NCBI GenBank assembly: GCA_033398695.1
Contig: CM065814.1
Span: 81,672,358-81,736,357, forward strand
Direction: 5' to 3'
From: Orobanche coerulescens
Taxonomy: Eukaryota; Streptophyta; Magnoliopsida; Lamiales; Orobanchaceae
Length of the DNA stretch: 64,000 nucleotides
Shown: piece after piece, positions 21,954 through 34,265 of the stretch
How positions within the stretch are numbered: the first letter of the stretch is position 1
Layout: each line of letters begins with the position of its first letter
Program-made: the position numbers and the translations under genes
Notes under the pieces: generated by a model
What the model was told of the DNA's origin: nothing
Databases searched by the model: none
The model's input: the letters and a program-made list of their open reading frames with translations, nothing else

Positions 21954-23582
21954 GTAGGTCTTGCGATCGTATATATGATATTAGCATTTGGAATGCTTGA
22001 TTAGATGGTGTATGATTTGGAATCATAATAGTATTAATCGTTGATTTTCTATTGTTCATCTAAAAATTAATTTTTCATGATTTTATGTTACAATATAAAT
22101 TTATTTTTCTTTTGAGAAACTGATTTAAATGAGTAATATAAAGATTAGAAAAATATTATTTTTGGAATCGGGGCGAAAAAAGCAGGCAACGTAAACGGAC
22201 CGGCGGCTTGGAGGCTGCCAGGCAGCCTTCCTCATGATGCTGCTGTATGGACATGATGCAGCGGCAGGAGCGAGTCTGGTCGGCGGCGTCAAGCCCGTTC
22301 TCGGCACCTGTGCGAGCCGTGCTCGGCTTATTAGGCGATGTCCTGCTTGGCCCGGCCGTATTTTCCGATTCCGTTTTTTATATTTCGTTCGATAATTAAT
22401 TTCCCACAAATTAAATTGGATTTAATTTGACTAAGATTTAATTACTGGTAATTTTATTCCTAAGGGAATTAATTTAATGAAATATTTTCTCGTCCGGAAC
22501 AAGTTAAAATTGACGGTTGTTTGAATTAATTGGATTAATTCGTTTTGGATGGATTGTTTTATATTGATTGGATCAATATTCAGATTCATTATGAATGCCA
22601 TTTATTTAATGTGTTGGATGCATTATTTTTTGAATGGTGATGTGGTTCATGGACCTAGTTTTTTGAATCGTTCGGTTTTATTCGATTGGGTTGTAAAGGC
22701 CGTTTTGAGCCTATTTATTTTACTAGAAATACTTGTATCTAGGATGTAATTTTCAATGTAAAATTTATATGTAATGATGAAGACCGGAGGAAGATCCATT
22801 TCAAGAAGACGAAGATTCAAGACGAAGACTTGTAATTAGATTACGAAGTTTTTGTTTTCTAGGAACGGTCCATGAACCACATGTTGGTAGCAACTAGGTT
22901 GTGAATGTTTTTTTTTTCATATTGTATGAATACCACAAACGCGCTAATATGATTAATGTGCAAAGTGTAACGTTAATCGCGAAAATTCTCCCACGACAAA
23001 TTATTAGCTTTATAAGGTTTCAAGGTTTTCCTTCCCTCCATCGAGTTTTCAGGAAATTGAAATCCAAACCGGATGTGCTATGCTTCCGAGTTATCGGGGT
23101 AGTCGTTCGGGGAGGACGGATAAATTACCGGGAGCACATTGGATGCCTTCGGTTGGAACAAATTTTATCCCTAGAAACCTGATAGGTTGCCGGATAAGAT
23201 TCAATTGTGAAACTGATTTGCGTCGATGGTATAAACTTAACTTGTTCACGAACCATAGAAACCGTATAGGTTGAGGGGAGTGAACAAGGGGAAAAAGAAG
23301 ATCGAATCATCCATTAGATGGGTTGGTGTTGGACACCACTTTATGAAAATTAATAGACTAGAAACCTATTCGGTTTCCCTCTATTAAGATTTATAAAGAA
23401 CTCGATCACCACTATGAAGTAGAGCGACGATACTTCCGGATTTCACATGGGAGTGTGTTATTCCGATAAAAATAGTGGGAGCTGGGTAACAAGAATAGAA
23501 AAGACCTTAATTCTATACTCAGAACATAATTGAATGAGTCACTAATTAATCTATCGTACTTAATGCAGACTCAAATCTCAAT
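21954..23582 (+). other. C2 leader, non-coding
   Basis: It is a 1.6-kb AT-rich leader with a GC-rich island at about 22190-22360. I see no ORF of known family and no other element in it. Confidence 0.6.
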
Positions 23583-24300
23583 ATGACAATGAATCCACTC
23601 GCAATTCTACTCGAAAAGAACACCTTAATGGGACCTAACTTTGTGGATTGGCTCCCCAATCTGATGATTATCCTCAGTATAGAGGCACTAGGATACGTCT
23701 TGGAGACGGACATTCCGGCGCCTCCTGTGCGGACCCGAGCCAATCAGGAAGAGATTGAAAACCACGAAAAGTGGGTTAAGGATGACGTGAAAGTCCGTGC
23801 TTATATGATGGCTTCCATGTGTAATGAGCTTCATAGAGCTCATGAGAAAATGACTTCTGCTAGGCAGATTCTATCTCACTTAACCGAGCTTTATGGTAAG
23901 CACAGCAGAACTGCTAGATATGAGATATCCAAGCAATTGTTCGGTGCAAGGATGAAGGAAGGTGAGAAGGTTGGGGAACACGTCCTCAAAATGATATCCA
24001 TGATCGAGAGATTGGAGGCTCTTGATTTTAAAATGGATACTTCTCTCCAAACCGACCTTATCCTACAGTCTCTCCCTGATTCCTTCTCACAGTTTGTTAT
24101 GAACTTTAACTGCAATGAGATTGCATGTAACTTAGCTGGGCTAATGAAAAAACTGGTGACCGCTCAGTCTCAGATGAAGACTCCGCGAATGAAGGAGTCT
24201 TCCCTTGTGATTTCTTCTGGACTTCGGAAGTCTAAGAATAAGAAGAAAAAGACTAAGAAGTGGACTGGACCGCAAGCTAAGGACCTTTAGGGAAAGGGCA
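23583..24300 (+). pseudogene. gag: C2 gag, capsid part
   Basis: The 235-codon frame starts MTMNPLAILLEKNTLMGPNF, the typical opening of a copia Gag (the UBN2-type capsid fold). Further capsid motifs are LTELYGKHSRTARYEI, EHVLKMISMIERLEAL and LQSLPDSFSQF. The basic tail ends at a TAG at about 24288, after which the same frame resumes with the zinc knuckle, so the stop splits what was one Gag-Pol. Confidence 0.85.
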
Positions 24301-27300
24301 AGGCCCCGATGGTTCCAAAGAACAAGAAGAAGAAGGATGTTTGTCTCAAGTGCGGTGAGCTGGGCCACTGGGCTAGAGACTGTCCAATTCTTCATGGCAC
24401 TTCAGGTACAGAACTTTTAGTTTTGGAAACAAATTGTTCTGCTACTGTATTTTCTACTTCCTGGATACTGGATTTTGGTGCTAGTTCTCATATTTGTACT
24501 GTGAATCAGGATTTGGAACAAAGTAGAAAGCTTGGAGCTGTAGAAGTTATGATCACAGTCGGAAGCGGGCATAGTGTCGAGGCGACCGACACAGGATCAC
24601 TTCTTTTGGGTTTAGAATCCGGCTTTGTTTTGACTTTAGAAGATGTACTTGTTTTGCCCAAGGGGCACAAAAACATTGTATCCATTCTGGTCATGGACCG
24701 AAAAGGCTTTTCATTTTTCATTGGTGATGGTTCCTGCAAAATTTATTTCAAAAATAAACTAGTGGGTACTGCTACATTGTTAAATGGATTGTATCATCTA
24801 AATCTCAGCAACAAAGTAGTTGTGAATACTATGACTAGAAAACGTGGTAGGGATGAAACCAATCAAGTTTTGAAATGGCATCTTAGACTTGGTCATGTTG
24901 GTCAGACCAAGGTTTACAAGATGGAAAAGGATGCACTTATCGGTCCATTGGGATCGGATCCCTTTCCTACTTGTGAATCTTGCCGCTGATAAACTGGGAT
25001 TAATTCATACTGACGTTTGTGGTGCTTTGGAAGCAGCACGTGATGGATATCAATATTTCATTACGTTTACAGATGATCATACTAGGTATGGTTATGTATA
25101 CTTAATGAAACATAAATCCGAGGCCTTTGAGAAATTCCAGGAATTCAAGGCCCTAGTCGAGAAACAAACTGGTAATCATATAAAAGCACTTCGGTCGGAC
25201 CGAGGTGGCGAGTATATGAGTACGGAGTTTGACGAGTTCCTTAAGGAACATGGAATAGTTTCACAACTAACACCTCCAGGTACTCCTCAGTTAAATGGTG
25301 TGTCAGAAAGAAGGAACCGGACCTTGTTGAACATGGTCCGTTCCATGCTGGGCTATACTGACTTGCCGATTTACCTGTGGGGGTATGCACTTCTGACTGC
25401 CACTTACATCTTGAACAATTGTCCTTCCAAATGTGTTCCTAAAACTCCACATGAGATGTGGGAGGGCAGGAAACCAAGTCTTAATCACATTAGGATTTGG
25501 GGATGTCCCGCTTATGTCAAGAAGACTAAGGTGGAGAAGTTGGAAGCTAGGTCCGTGAAGGGACGTTTCATTGGATTCCCATCTGGGACGATGGGATATC
25601 TATTCTACATGCCCGAAGATCGAAAGATCATTGTTGCTTTACAAGCACACTTCCTGGAAGATGAGTTCATTCAGGAAGGTGGAGCAGGTAGAAGTATTTC
25701 TTTAGAAGAATACAATGAAACTCCTCGGGAGACACCTGTGCAAGAAACTGGAACCGAACCTTCTGAAACACAAGTACAACCACCTCGTAGGTCTAGTAGG
25801 GTGTCTCATTTACTTGAGAGGTATGGGCTTGTGCACTTGGAGCAGCTGGGTCTCCATGAGGTTCCAAGTGATAGCCAAGAGACCGACCCGACGACCTATG
25901 ACCAAGCGATGGTGGATGTAGACTCCGCGAAATGGCGTGAAGCTATAGAAGCTGAGATAGACTCGATGCATGTCAATCAGGTCTGGACTCTAGTAGACCG
26001 CCCCAAGGGCAGAGTGCCTATTGGGAACAAGTGGATCTACAAGAGAAAGACTGATGGTGATGGCAAGGCTGACGCCTATAAGGCCAGGCTTGTGGCAAAG
26101 GGTTATACCCAGAAGGAAGGGATCGATTACCATGATACCTTCTCGCCCGTAGCCATGATCAAGTCTATTCGCATGATGCTTGCTATAGCTGCCTACCACG
26201 ATTATGAGATATGGCAAATGGACGTAAAGATGGCTTTCCTTAATGGATTCCTCGAGGAAGAAATCTATATGGAGCAGCCTAAAGGCTTTGTGTCCGAATT
26301 CGATATTCAGAAAGTGTGCAAGCTTCAGCGTTCCATTTATGGATAGAAGCAAGCATCGCGTAGTTGGAACCTTCGTTTTGACGAGGCGATCAAAGAGTTT
26401 GACTTCGTGCAAAATGGAGAGGAACCTTGTGTATACAAGAGGGTTAGTGGGAGCAAGATCTAATTCTTAGTACTATATGTGGATGACATTCTACTAATAG
26501 GAAATGATGTGGGAATGCTCAGTTCTGTGAAAGCTTGGCTTTCGAGTAATTTCTCCATGAAAGACTTGGGAGAAGCTACCTATATTCTTGGTATTCGACT
26601 CTACCGGGATAGAGCGAAGAGAACAATAGGTCTTTCCCAAGCCCTCTATATAGATAAAATCTTTAAGCGATTTAAGATGGATGATTCTAAAAGAGGGTTC
26701 CTACTGATGCGACATGGAATAAAACTCACCTTGAAGATGTGTCCTCAAAATGAGGAACAACGAAAGGAAATGAGTAATATACCATATGCTTCGGCCGTGG
26801 GTAGCATTATGTATGCTATGTTGTGTACAAGACCTAATATCGCGCATGCTGTAAGCGTGGTGAGTAGGTTTCAGGCAAACCCAGGCAGGGAACATTGGAC
26901 TGCTGTAAAGAACGTTCTCAAGTACTTAAGAAGGACTAGAGATATGGTTCTTATGTATGGCAGTGGAGAATTGGATGTGGTGGGATTCACTGATTCGGAC
27001 TTCCAAGGACTGAAGGACGATTCGATGTCTACTTCTGGCTACATATTTACTCTTAATGGAGGAGCAGTATCTTGGCGTAGCGCCAAGCAAAGCGCGATCA
27101 CGATTCCACCTGTCAGGCTGAGTATCAAGCAGCCTCGGAGGCTTCCAAGGAAGGGTTATGGATTAAGAAGTTTCTGGGAGAACTTCAAGTGATACCATGT
27201 GCTGAGCTGCCTGTTCCGCTGTACTGCGACAACGACGGAGCTGTAGCGCAGGCCAAGGAGCCTAGGTTTCACAACAGCACCAAACATATTGAGAGGAAGT

Positions 27301-27479
27301 ATCATCTCGTAAGAGAATTTATTCGCAAGGGATACATTGTGCTGCACAGAGTAGACTCGGACGACAACGTCGCCGATCCACTGACCAAGCCACTTTCTCA
27401 GACTAGCTTGGAGCGTCATCTGGAGAACACGGGTATTAGATACCATAGTGTGTGGTATCGACTGCAAGTGGGAGATTAT
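24301..27479 (+). pseudogene. pol: C2 pol: zinc knuckle, protease, integrase, RT, RNase H (broken)
   Basis: CLKCGELGHWARDCP is an intact knuckle at about 24343. The protease reads WILDFGASSHIC: the Ser of D-S-G has become Phe. The integrase zinc region ends at CESCR (24986), where a deletion shifts the frame. The integrase core (24985-25500) keeps D, D (RSDRGGEY) and E (GVSERRN). RT keeps YVDD at about 26478 but has TAG stops at about 26344 (probably Trp) and 26460. RNase H (DSDFQG, then STKHIERKYH, then VADPLTKPL) is frameshifted at about 27110. Confidence 0.88.
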
Positions 27480-29468
27480 TAGGAGTATGCCTTCGAATGC
27501 CACTCAGAGGTTGTTGAGTGAGGGCATTGTACTTGTAATTATGTAAACCATTTATATAAGGCAAAATGAATGTTTCTTTATTTACTGGTAGTTACTGGCA
27601 TTCCTAACTCGTAAATAAACATATAGAAATTAGTCCGTGTATTTGGGAGCAAAACATTCCACTCTTTATTGGATAAGGGGGTCGGCACTGGAAAGGTTAT
27701 AGCTCAAATACTTAATCGTTCGCAAGTCGATGAAACTTGACTGGGCGTTAAGTTTATGTGAAGACTTGTATGACGTGTTCTTTGACATGGAGAGTGTCTG
27801 TCGAACACTAATGGTTAGTGGGAGCACACGTTATAGGTATGCTAATTGGATTAGTATACTCGAACCGACTCACCCTCGATTCATCACACGGATTTCACTC
27901 CGGGACAGTCAATGACGGAATCGAAAGGTTGTGATAGGTATTCGTGAACCTTCGACTTGAGTATTTAGTAGGGATGTGCTTGTGACTTCAAGATTTTCAT
28001 TAGAGTAGTTCGACCCTGTAAACCGGAAGGCGGGGGTCAACCTCAACGTGCATCTTGACGGGCAAGTAGCAGGTCCTACTGAATACCAAGATAGAATTCT
28101 TTCTCCCGTTAGTGAGCGGGTTATATGTCCTATGCGGTTATTGGTAGATGAGATCATAAGTCTTTGGCCAAAGCATTGGAGCTAGTTGTATTAGATACAC
28201 GACAACTCGATGATCTCGATTTGCATTAACGCATGCATAGCATCAAGTACAGATAGGGTTTGACTGACCGTGACCCTATAACTTGATCGGGACATTTGAA
28301 AGAAGGGTTTATACGTTTACTGATATTCACGACAGAATGGTTCTTGAATGATCCTAATCATTCGTTCTCAGTTGGGGTACAGTGTAGGCCGCCAGGCTGG
28401 CTAGGTGGTGCTACTACTCTTTGGTTCCTCCCATTGCTAACTGAGACGGACCTACCGAGTCGCGCATTAGGATTGACGACGGAATGAATCAAGCTAATTC
28501 TCTCATTATGTGTATTAGATATTGGATATCTAAATTTGGGACATTAGATGTCTAAATCGATTTATTGGATAAATTGATTTACGGCCTAATGAATTAAATA
28601 TATCACTGGGTGATTAATTTAATTCATGGATATAATTATTTCTTGGAGAAATTAATTATGTTATAATGTATTTGATACGATGAAATTAATTGTATTAATT
28701 AAACTATACAAATACATCGGGATGGAATTGGAGTTTATCTGTTTGGACTCTCGGGAGTCCGAAACGAACCGAACTCATCCGTTTCTCCATGGGCCGCCCC
28801 CCTTTTCTAGCCACCTTCCTTTTGGACTTATGTCTTCATTCTTTAATGAATGATAATTGTGGAGGTGGGGTTAGATTCCCACATGCATGAGTTGTAACAT
28901 GTGGGAGGAGTTGAATAAGAGGGATGAAGACATCTTTCATTTACAATCTTTGATCCCATACGTGAAAGTGAGATTGAGAGAGAGAGAGAGAGAGAAAAAC
29001 CATTTTCTCAATTGTCTTCATCATCTTCTTCATATCATCTCAATTGTTCTTGGAGAAAATTGAGAGACTCATTGAGAGTAAGTGAGTTATACACTTGGAG
29101 TGTTGTAATCACAAATATAAAGCTTCATCACTTGATTCTAGCCGTAACCTTAGAGGTTAATCGAGTGTTGTTGTTCCAATCGTTCTTCCGGCGCGTGGCA
29201 AGTAGAGACGCGGTGCTTTTGGCGTTGGATCGTTCAAGAGCTTGGAGCGGATTTGACTCGTAGAGATCATACTAAAGCTTTGGGAATAGCTCAAGAGAAG
29301 GTTACCATTTAATCAACGGACTTCGAGGGTTCGTTTCTTACGACTCTTGCTTTTCGTTTATATATTCGTATATACGTAGATCGATCGATCCTCGTAGGGA
29401 TTCAGATCGAATTAATTTTCGTTTTACCGCTTCCGCTGGGCCTTCGTTTTAGGCACCGAATCCCAAAA
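27477..29468 (+). repeat. C2 3' LTR
   Basis: This is the 1,992-bp full-length copy. It carries the roughly 415-bp segment missing from the 5' LTR and starts within a few bases of the pol stop codon. Confidence 0.9.
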
Positions 29469-29473
29469 CCATA

Positions 29474-29712
29474 CTGGTGTTAAGAGGTAGCAAAAGCAAC
29501 TCGATGATAAGTAAGAGAGGAAAAACATCCACGATTCAAGAAACGGAAATATAATACAAGAAAACAAAGGATCGAGTAAGGAAAACTCACGAGCACTGGA
29601 AGTACCGAGATACTGGCAGCGGCGTGACAATGTGCAATACAAAACACAACTAGACCCAAATAACCGACAAGCCTAGGTATCCATAAACCTTGGGCGCTCC
29701 GATACCATTTTT
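29474..29712 (-). other. G2 leader and primer-binding site
   Basis: It lies between the G2 gag start and its 5' LTR. The PBS is minus strand TGGTATCGGAGC (29696-29707). Next is a conserved AGGTTTATGGATACCTAGGC hairpin also seen in G3 after its PBS. Confidence 0.8.
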
Positions 29713-30140
29713 TGTAACACCCCCGAGATATTCGAAGTATATTACAGCACCGTGGACCCATACATGGGACCCATAATAAGTGTCAGTTTTATACACTTAT
29801 CCATGGTTTGTATTGATAAATTTCACCCATAATTGAGCTAGTCTACTCATTTTTTGCTTTTGATTAATTAGTTTTTAATAATCTTATTTTTATCGGATGA
29901 AGATGTAAATCTAGTCTTAATCGGATTGAATTACTGATTTACTCAAGAAATAACATGTTTAAAAAATATTCTCTTTGTTGAATTTTTATGTATTCATGTT
30001 GTAGGGCTTTTCGATACGAGTTCGGCAGTCTTTCCGGATTCAAAATCTGAGTTATATATCAAAAGTTATCATCCGAAGAAGATTTGGGGCAAAAACGCAA
30101 AGTCTAAGAAATTCTGGGCTGAAAATGAAGTCTGAAACTC

Positions 30141-30280
30141 CATACGGGCGTAACATCATAACATACGGGCGTAATTCACAAAGCAAAAAGCCGTAGCCAT
30201 GTTACGGCCGTAACTACTCAATGTTACGGCCGTAAGTCATCCAAGTTACGGCCGTAACTCCTCAATGTTACAGCCGTAAC
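30141..30280 (+). repeat. Inverted-repeat word array, TTACG-GC-CGTAA type
   Basis: GTTACGGCCGTAAC occurs at 30201-30214 and 30245-30258, with a one-base variant ending in G at 30223-30236 and a decayed copy (GTTACAGCCGTAAC) at 30267-30280. Two TACGGGCGTAA-type words lie at about 30143 and 30164. Confidence 0.92.
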
Positions 30281-30407
30281 TCTTGGCAGATTATTGATCA
30301 TTGCCTAATTTTTTATAATTTTGGTCTATTATTGAGGGGATGGATGACATTGATCCGATGTATTCTAATAATGCTGGAGTTTTGGAGCTATTAGATGACT
30401 TTAGGTG

Positions 30408-30415
30408 TATAAATA
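30408..30415 (+). promoter_or_regulatory. TATA box of the LOG-carrying element
   Basis: TATAAATA followed by GACCCC lies about 130 bases after the array. Confidence 0.7.
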
Positions 30416-31409
30416 GACCCCTTAGATCCATCATCATTCATCATTCATCTTATATTTTTCCACTTTTTGTAATATTTTCTTTTTGTGTGAAGAACACACT
30501 TGTGTTCTTGAGTGATTTGTGTAATAGTGGTATAGCATATGTTGTTCAGGGAGTTTATTGCTTCTTTCTCCTTTATCTATTAAGGGAGTTAGGATCAATT
30601 CTTTCTCCTTTTCAACTAATAATGACCACTCAAGCTTGTATTATGTTGAATAAACCCTTTATGGGCTAAGTTACCTTAGTTGGGATTATAAACAAGGTTA
30701 GTCATATTATTTAAGTTTGTATAAAGATCTATTATGAATTACTTATTATTGTGTGTGATTTTCATTGTTTTAACAATCTTTATTTATTTGGCCAATAAAT
30801 GACGATATTTATGGTCTTCATATGTTTCGAAAGAAAATATGTTTGATTAGATCAAATGATCTTCACTCTAAGTTGTTCTAGGGGATAGAAATATACCTCT
30901 AGACCTTAGATGTTTTTTGAGTTATTTTCATAAAACCTAATGCTATGTATTGAAGCCAATCAACATAGAAATATAGTGGATTGATTCAATATATAAGGTG
31001 CGTTTTATAGTTCGAAAGAGAAACCATCTTTTTAAGGAAAATCGAATCTACACAACATAATAAGTAAATTCATCTTATGATCTCCTATACATATTCTATA
31101 ACTAATGATGAACTAAGTTTGTAATCCCAACTATTTCATTATAACTTTTATTAATCTATTATTAGTGTAATCTTTCATTTCCTTGAATATTAGAACTATT
31201 ATTGCATTTTCTTTGCAATTGTCAAACCAAACTCTTAAATTGTGTATTTCAATCATATAAATCTATATAACAAATAGTTAAATAGTGTATAATTCAATAT
31301 ATAACCTAACTTTCTCGTGGGATCGATAAACCGGACTAAAAAAGTCTACTTACTACTTGATACGATATCGTGCACTTGCGATAGTTACACTAAAGACGTG
31401 TCAAGTTTT

Positions 31410-31428
31410 TGGCGCCATTGCCGGGGAA
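31410..31428 (+). other. Primer-binding site, Athila/Tat type
   Basis: TGGCGCCATTGCCGGGGAA lies a few bases after the LTR end. It has one difference from the form I know for this group (TGGCGCCGTTGCCGGGGA). Confidence 0.8.
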
Positions 31429-31639
31429 GTATAAGTATTATATTTGAAATCTTACATTGTGAACTATTGTTATAGGATACATTTTCTCGACGTTGTAACT
31501 TAGTACTAAATTGTGTTTGTCCGGTCAAGTGGCGAATAAACGGTACTCCGTGACTATTAAAGTCGGAATTCTCAGTTTTCCACAACAACTGATATTTGTA
31601 GATATTTTCTCCATTTATTTTCATTTTATTTTTTTTATC

Positions 31640-32185
31640 ATGGAAGAAACTTTGAATAAAATTGAAAAAAAAATTCCCTTTCTGAGCAAAAATGTCATTT
31701 TAAAAATCTATAAGACGAGACTTGAAAGGATGAGGTTGCTTATGAATAAAAGCATACCTTTTGACATAAGATTTATAATTGAAGCCAAAGTGAGAATAGC
31801 AGGTGAATTCACAGAAATACCTACTAGATTTTTACCAGGGCTAGGAAAAAGTTCATATGCCAAGAAACGACGAGAAAAGATAATAGCCGTTTGCTATAAA
31901 TGTGCTAGATGGAACTGTAATTTAAAATGTCGATCAGAGAAGATAAAATTCAGTTCATTAAGGATGGTCTGAATAAAGAGAATTTAGATAATATCGAAAT
32001 TTCTCTTGACACGCATCCTAGTGGACTCGTACATTACGGAATTCGATGTTTGTGGAATAAATTCAAACCATAATATGAACAACGTCTTGGGAATCTGACG
32101 TTAAAAGACCCTGTTTGCCAATTTCTAAGAAAATTGGATGGAAGCTTCTCCCCGACTCATAGAAGGCGTTTAGGCCGTTTCTGAA
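31640..32185 (+). pseudogene. Unknown ORF in the LOG-carrying element, frameshifted
   Basis: The likely start is the ATG at 31640 (MEETLNKIEKKIPFLSKN). The first frame runs to about 31970 and is basic, with a Cys/His-poor cluster C-Y-K-C...C-N-L-K-C near 31893. A second frame (IQFIKDGLNKENLDNIEISL, then LVHYGIRCLWNKF) continues from about 31935 to 32185, with a stop near 32071. It looks like one protein of roughly 180 residues broken by a frameshift. I recognise no family. It may be an element-specific protein or another captured host fragment. Confidence 0.4.
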
Positions 32186-32461
32186 TGTAAAATCAGAGGA
32201 AGATGTGAGCAACAATCACAACTACTGTACATACACGTGAGTATATTTTATTTTTGTCTGATGGTAAGATTTTCTAAATAAATAATGTGCGCAATAAATG
32301 CATTCATTATTCTATTGAGTAGTTGAAACGCAATCACAAGCTTGTTAAACAATTTTTCCTCATTTTTCTACTATAAATAAACATTGTGCTTGTTTCTTTT
32401 ATTCATCCCTCAAACTTGTACTTTTCTTTTTTTTTTCTCTCAAATAAATTTCTTTTCAAAA

Positions 32462-33092
32462 ATGGAGTCATCATCTTCCACAAAAAAAAATTAGCACAGT
32501 CTGCATTTTTGGTGGAGCTAGTTATGGAAAAGAGACATGCTTTACTGAAGCAGCCCACAACTTGGGTCGTACCTTAGGATAAAAATGCATTCATGTAGTT
32601 TACGGAGGAGGAAGTCTAGGATTAATGGGACGAGCTACTGCTTCTGCCTATATGGAAGGAGTAAGAGTGTTGGGAATAATTCCAAAACCTCTGGCTGAAA
32701 GTAAAATCACCGGGGCAACTATTGGAGATGAGTTTAGATCTATAAATATGCAAGACCGCATAACTCACATGATAAATAATTTTGGTGCCTTTATCACCCT
32801 TCCCGGTGGTTTTGGCACCCTTGAGGAACTTTTTCATGTGGTTACCAGAGCCCAGCTAAATGTTCATCAAAAACCAATAGGTCTGCTTAATGTCAATGGT
32901 TTCTTTGATGGTTTACTATCTTTCATCGACTACTCTGCTGAAAAAGGTTTCATTTCCGAACGTGCTAAACGAATCATAGTCGTTGCAACAATACCAGAAG
33001 AACTAATCAAAAAACTCATTGAATTTGTTCCTCAACCTGATCCAGCTCTAGCTAAAATTGTCTGGATGGAAGATTTTACCGTGAGAAAATGA
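32462..33092 (+). pseudogene. LOG-like: LOG-like cytokinin riboside 5'-monophosphate phosphoribohydrolase, intronless and broken
   Basis: LOG enzymes release active cytokinin bases from their nucleotides in the cytosol. Here the fold is readable throughout: VCIFGGASYGK near the start (family form FCGSS), VYGGGSLGLMG at about 32598, GVIPK-like GIIPKPL, and the signature LPGGFGTLEE at about 32797-32826, then AQLNVHQKPIGLLNV and FISERAKRIIV. The family motif RK before the signature is reduced to R (MQDRITHM). The ATG at 32462 is out of frame with the body by one base at a run of A, and TAA at about 32578 interrupts the second strand. No introns are visible, whereas plant LOG genes usually have several, so a cDNA-derived copy is likely. 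Confidence 0.85.
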
Positions 33093-34055
33093 AAAATGGA
33101 TTCATTCCTCTCCCTTTGATAACCCATGTCGGACCTCTTGTATTTTTACTTTCTGTTGTGTGTAAAAATCGTGCTATATGATGGCAGCTTAAGGAGTTTC
33201 TTCTTGATCTCTTGACGCGCATCTATTCGCGATTTATGTTTTGTTATATTTCTGTAATTTTTTGTTTGTTTTTAATAAAAGCATTGATGGTAGCGTAAGG
33301 CGACTCTTCGGACTTTCTTGAAGCGCATCTTAAAAATTGTGTTATACTTCCGGGTATATTTTATTTTCTTTTGTGGTTTGCCTCGTATATTTATTCTCTT
33401 GCAGATTCTAAAAGGCGTTAGCTCAAGCATCAACTTTCATTTCAGGGAGTTTTCTGTTTTCTCACTTGTTTTTTATTTCTAAAAACTGAGGACAGTTTTA
33501 TTTTCAAGTTTGGGGGTGATGTTTTAATTATTTTGGTGTGTTGGTTTTGATTATTTTGGTTATTTGCCTTAATTTTTTTTATTATATATATATATATATA
33601 TATTATTTTGATTTGTGAGATTTCCAGATCTGGCCATAACACCAATAAATTTGCTATATACAAGCTTCTAAAATTGTTTTAACCAGTTAAAAAAAATTGT
33701 ATATTCCAAAATTTTTCGAGCCTTAATCTCTCTTTCCAAGCCTTGTAATTATCATTTAAAATCAAGTCATTCGTTACCTTGAAAAAAGAAAAATCAGTCG
33801 GTTGATGAAAAATAGAACTAAAATTTACTTAATTTGTGGAGTTTTTGATTTTTCATGCTTAACTAATAAATGATTTTCTGCAAAAAATTCTATTCCCTAA
33901 AAAAACGAGTCATTGGTGAAAGGAGTCTAGTTGAAAATAAGGGAGAGGTGTTGAGCAGCAACAGCTGTCTAATTTTGGGGGTCCTAAAATTTTGCGAAAA
34001 ATAAAGGACTAACCATTGTTGGTGCGTAGCTGCAGTCTCACACGAAAATGGAAAA
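33093..34055 (+). other. 3' non-coding part of the LOG-carrying element
   Basis: It is AT-rich with a (TA)n run near 33583-33602 and AAGTTTGGGGGTG at about 33505. I see no gene. The recurring GCGCATCT plus AAGGCGAC/TAAGGAG phrases near 33190-33330 are weakly repeated. Confidence 0.5.
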
Positions 34056-34265
34056 TGTGTTGGTGAAAAGAGCTACACGTTAGCAAATAATGGTGTGAAA
34101 GCTATTACCTAAAAAAATGGATATTGTGTTGGTGAAAAGAGCTACACGTTAGCAAATAACGGTGTGAAAGCTATCACCTAAAAAAATGGAAATTGTGTTG
34201 GTGAAAAGAGCTACACGTTAGCAAATAACGGTGTGAAAGCTATCACTAAGGGATGTAGTTTATGA
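34056..34265 (+). repeat. 69-bp tandem repeat, three copies
   Basis: Units start at 34056, 34125 and 34194 with TGTGTTGGTGAAAAGAGCTA and end GTGAAAGCTATCACCTA. The last copy is truncated and lies 17 bases before the junction with G2 LTR sequence. Confidence 0.9.

Larger units (their letters stand above)
20364..29468 (+). mobile_element. C2: Ty1/copia element inside G2
   Basis: The TSD CCATA lies at 20359-20363 and 29469-29473. The LTRs start TGTTAGGAG (mutated to TATTAGGAG in the 3' copy) and both end AATCCCAAAA, not the usual CA. A PBS follows the 5' LTR. Gag and pol are in copia order (integrase before RT) with a few stops. In the first 205 bases the two LTRs differ at about ten positions by my count. 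The lineage may be Tork/TAR-like but I am unsure. Confidence 0.92.
29781..31403 (+). repeat. 5' LTR of the LOG-carrying element
   Basis: It runs from TGTCAGTTTTATAC to AAGACGTGTCA just before the PBS. The start could be seven bases earlier (TAATAAG). The array lies at 30141-30280 and the TATA box at 30408-30415. With no second copy to compare, the ends are inferred. Confidence 0.65.

Noticed and set aside
22190..22360. GC-rich island in the C2 leader as a separate insertion or gene
   Set aside because: No TSD, no inverted ends and no recognisable protein; it may be an ordinary part of the leader.
32462..33092. Intact host LOG gene
   Set aside because: A frame break near the start and an in-frame TAA, no introns, and placement inside a retroelement.
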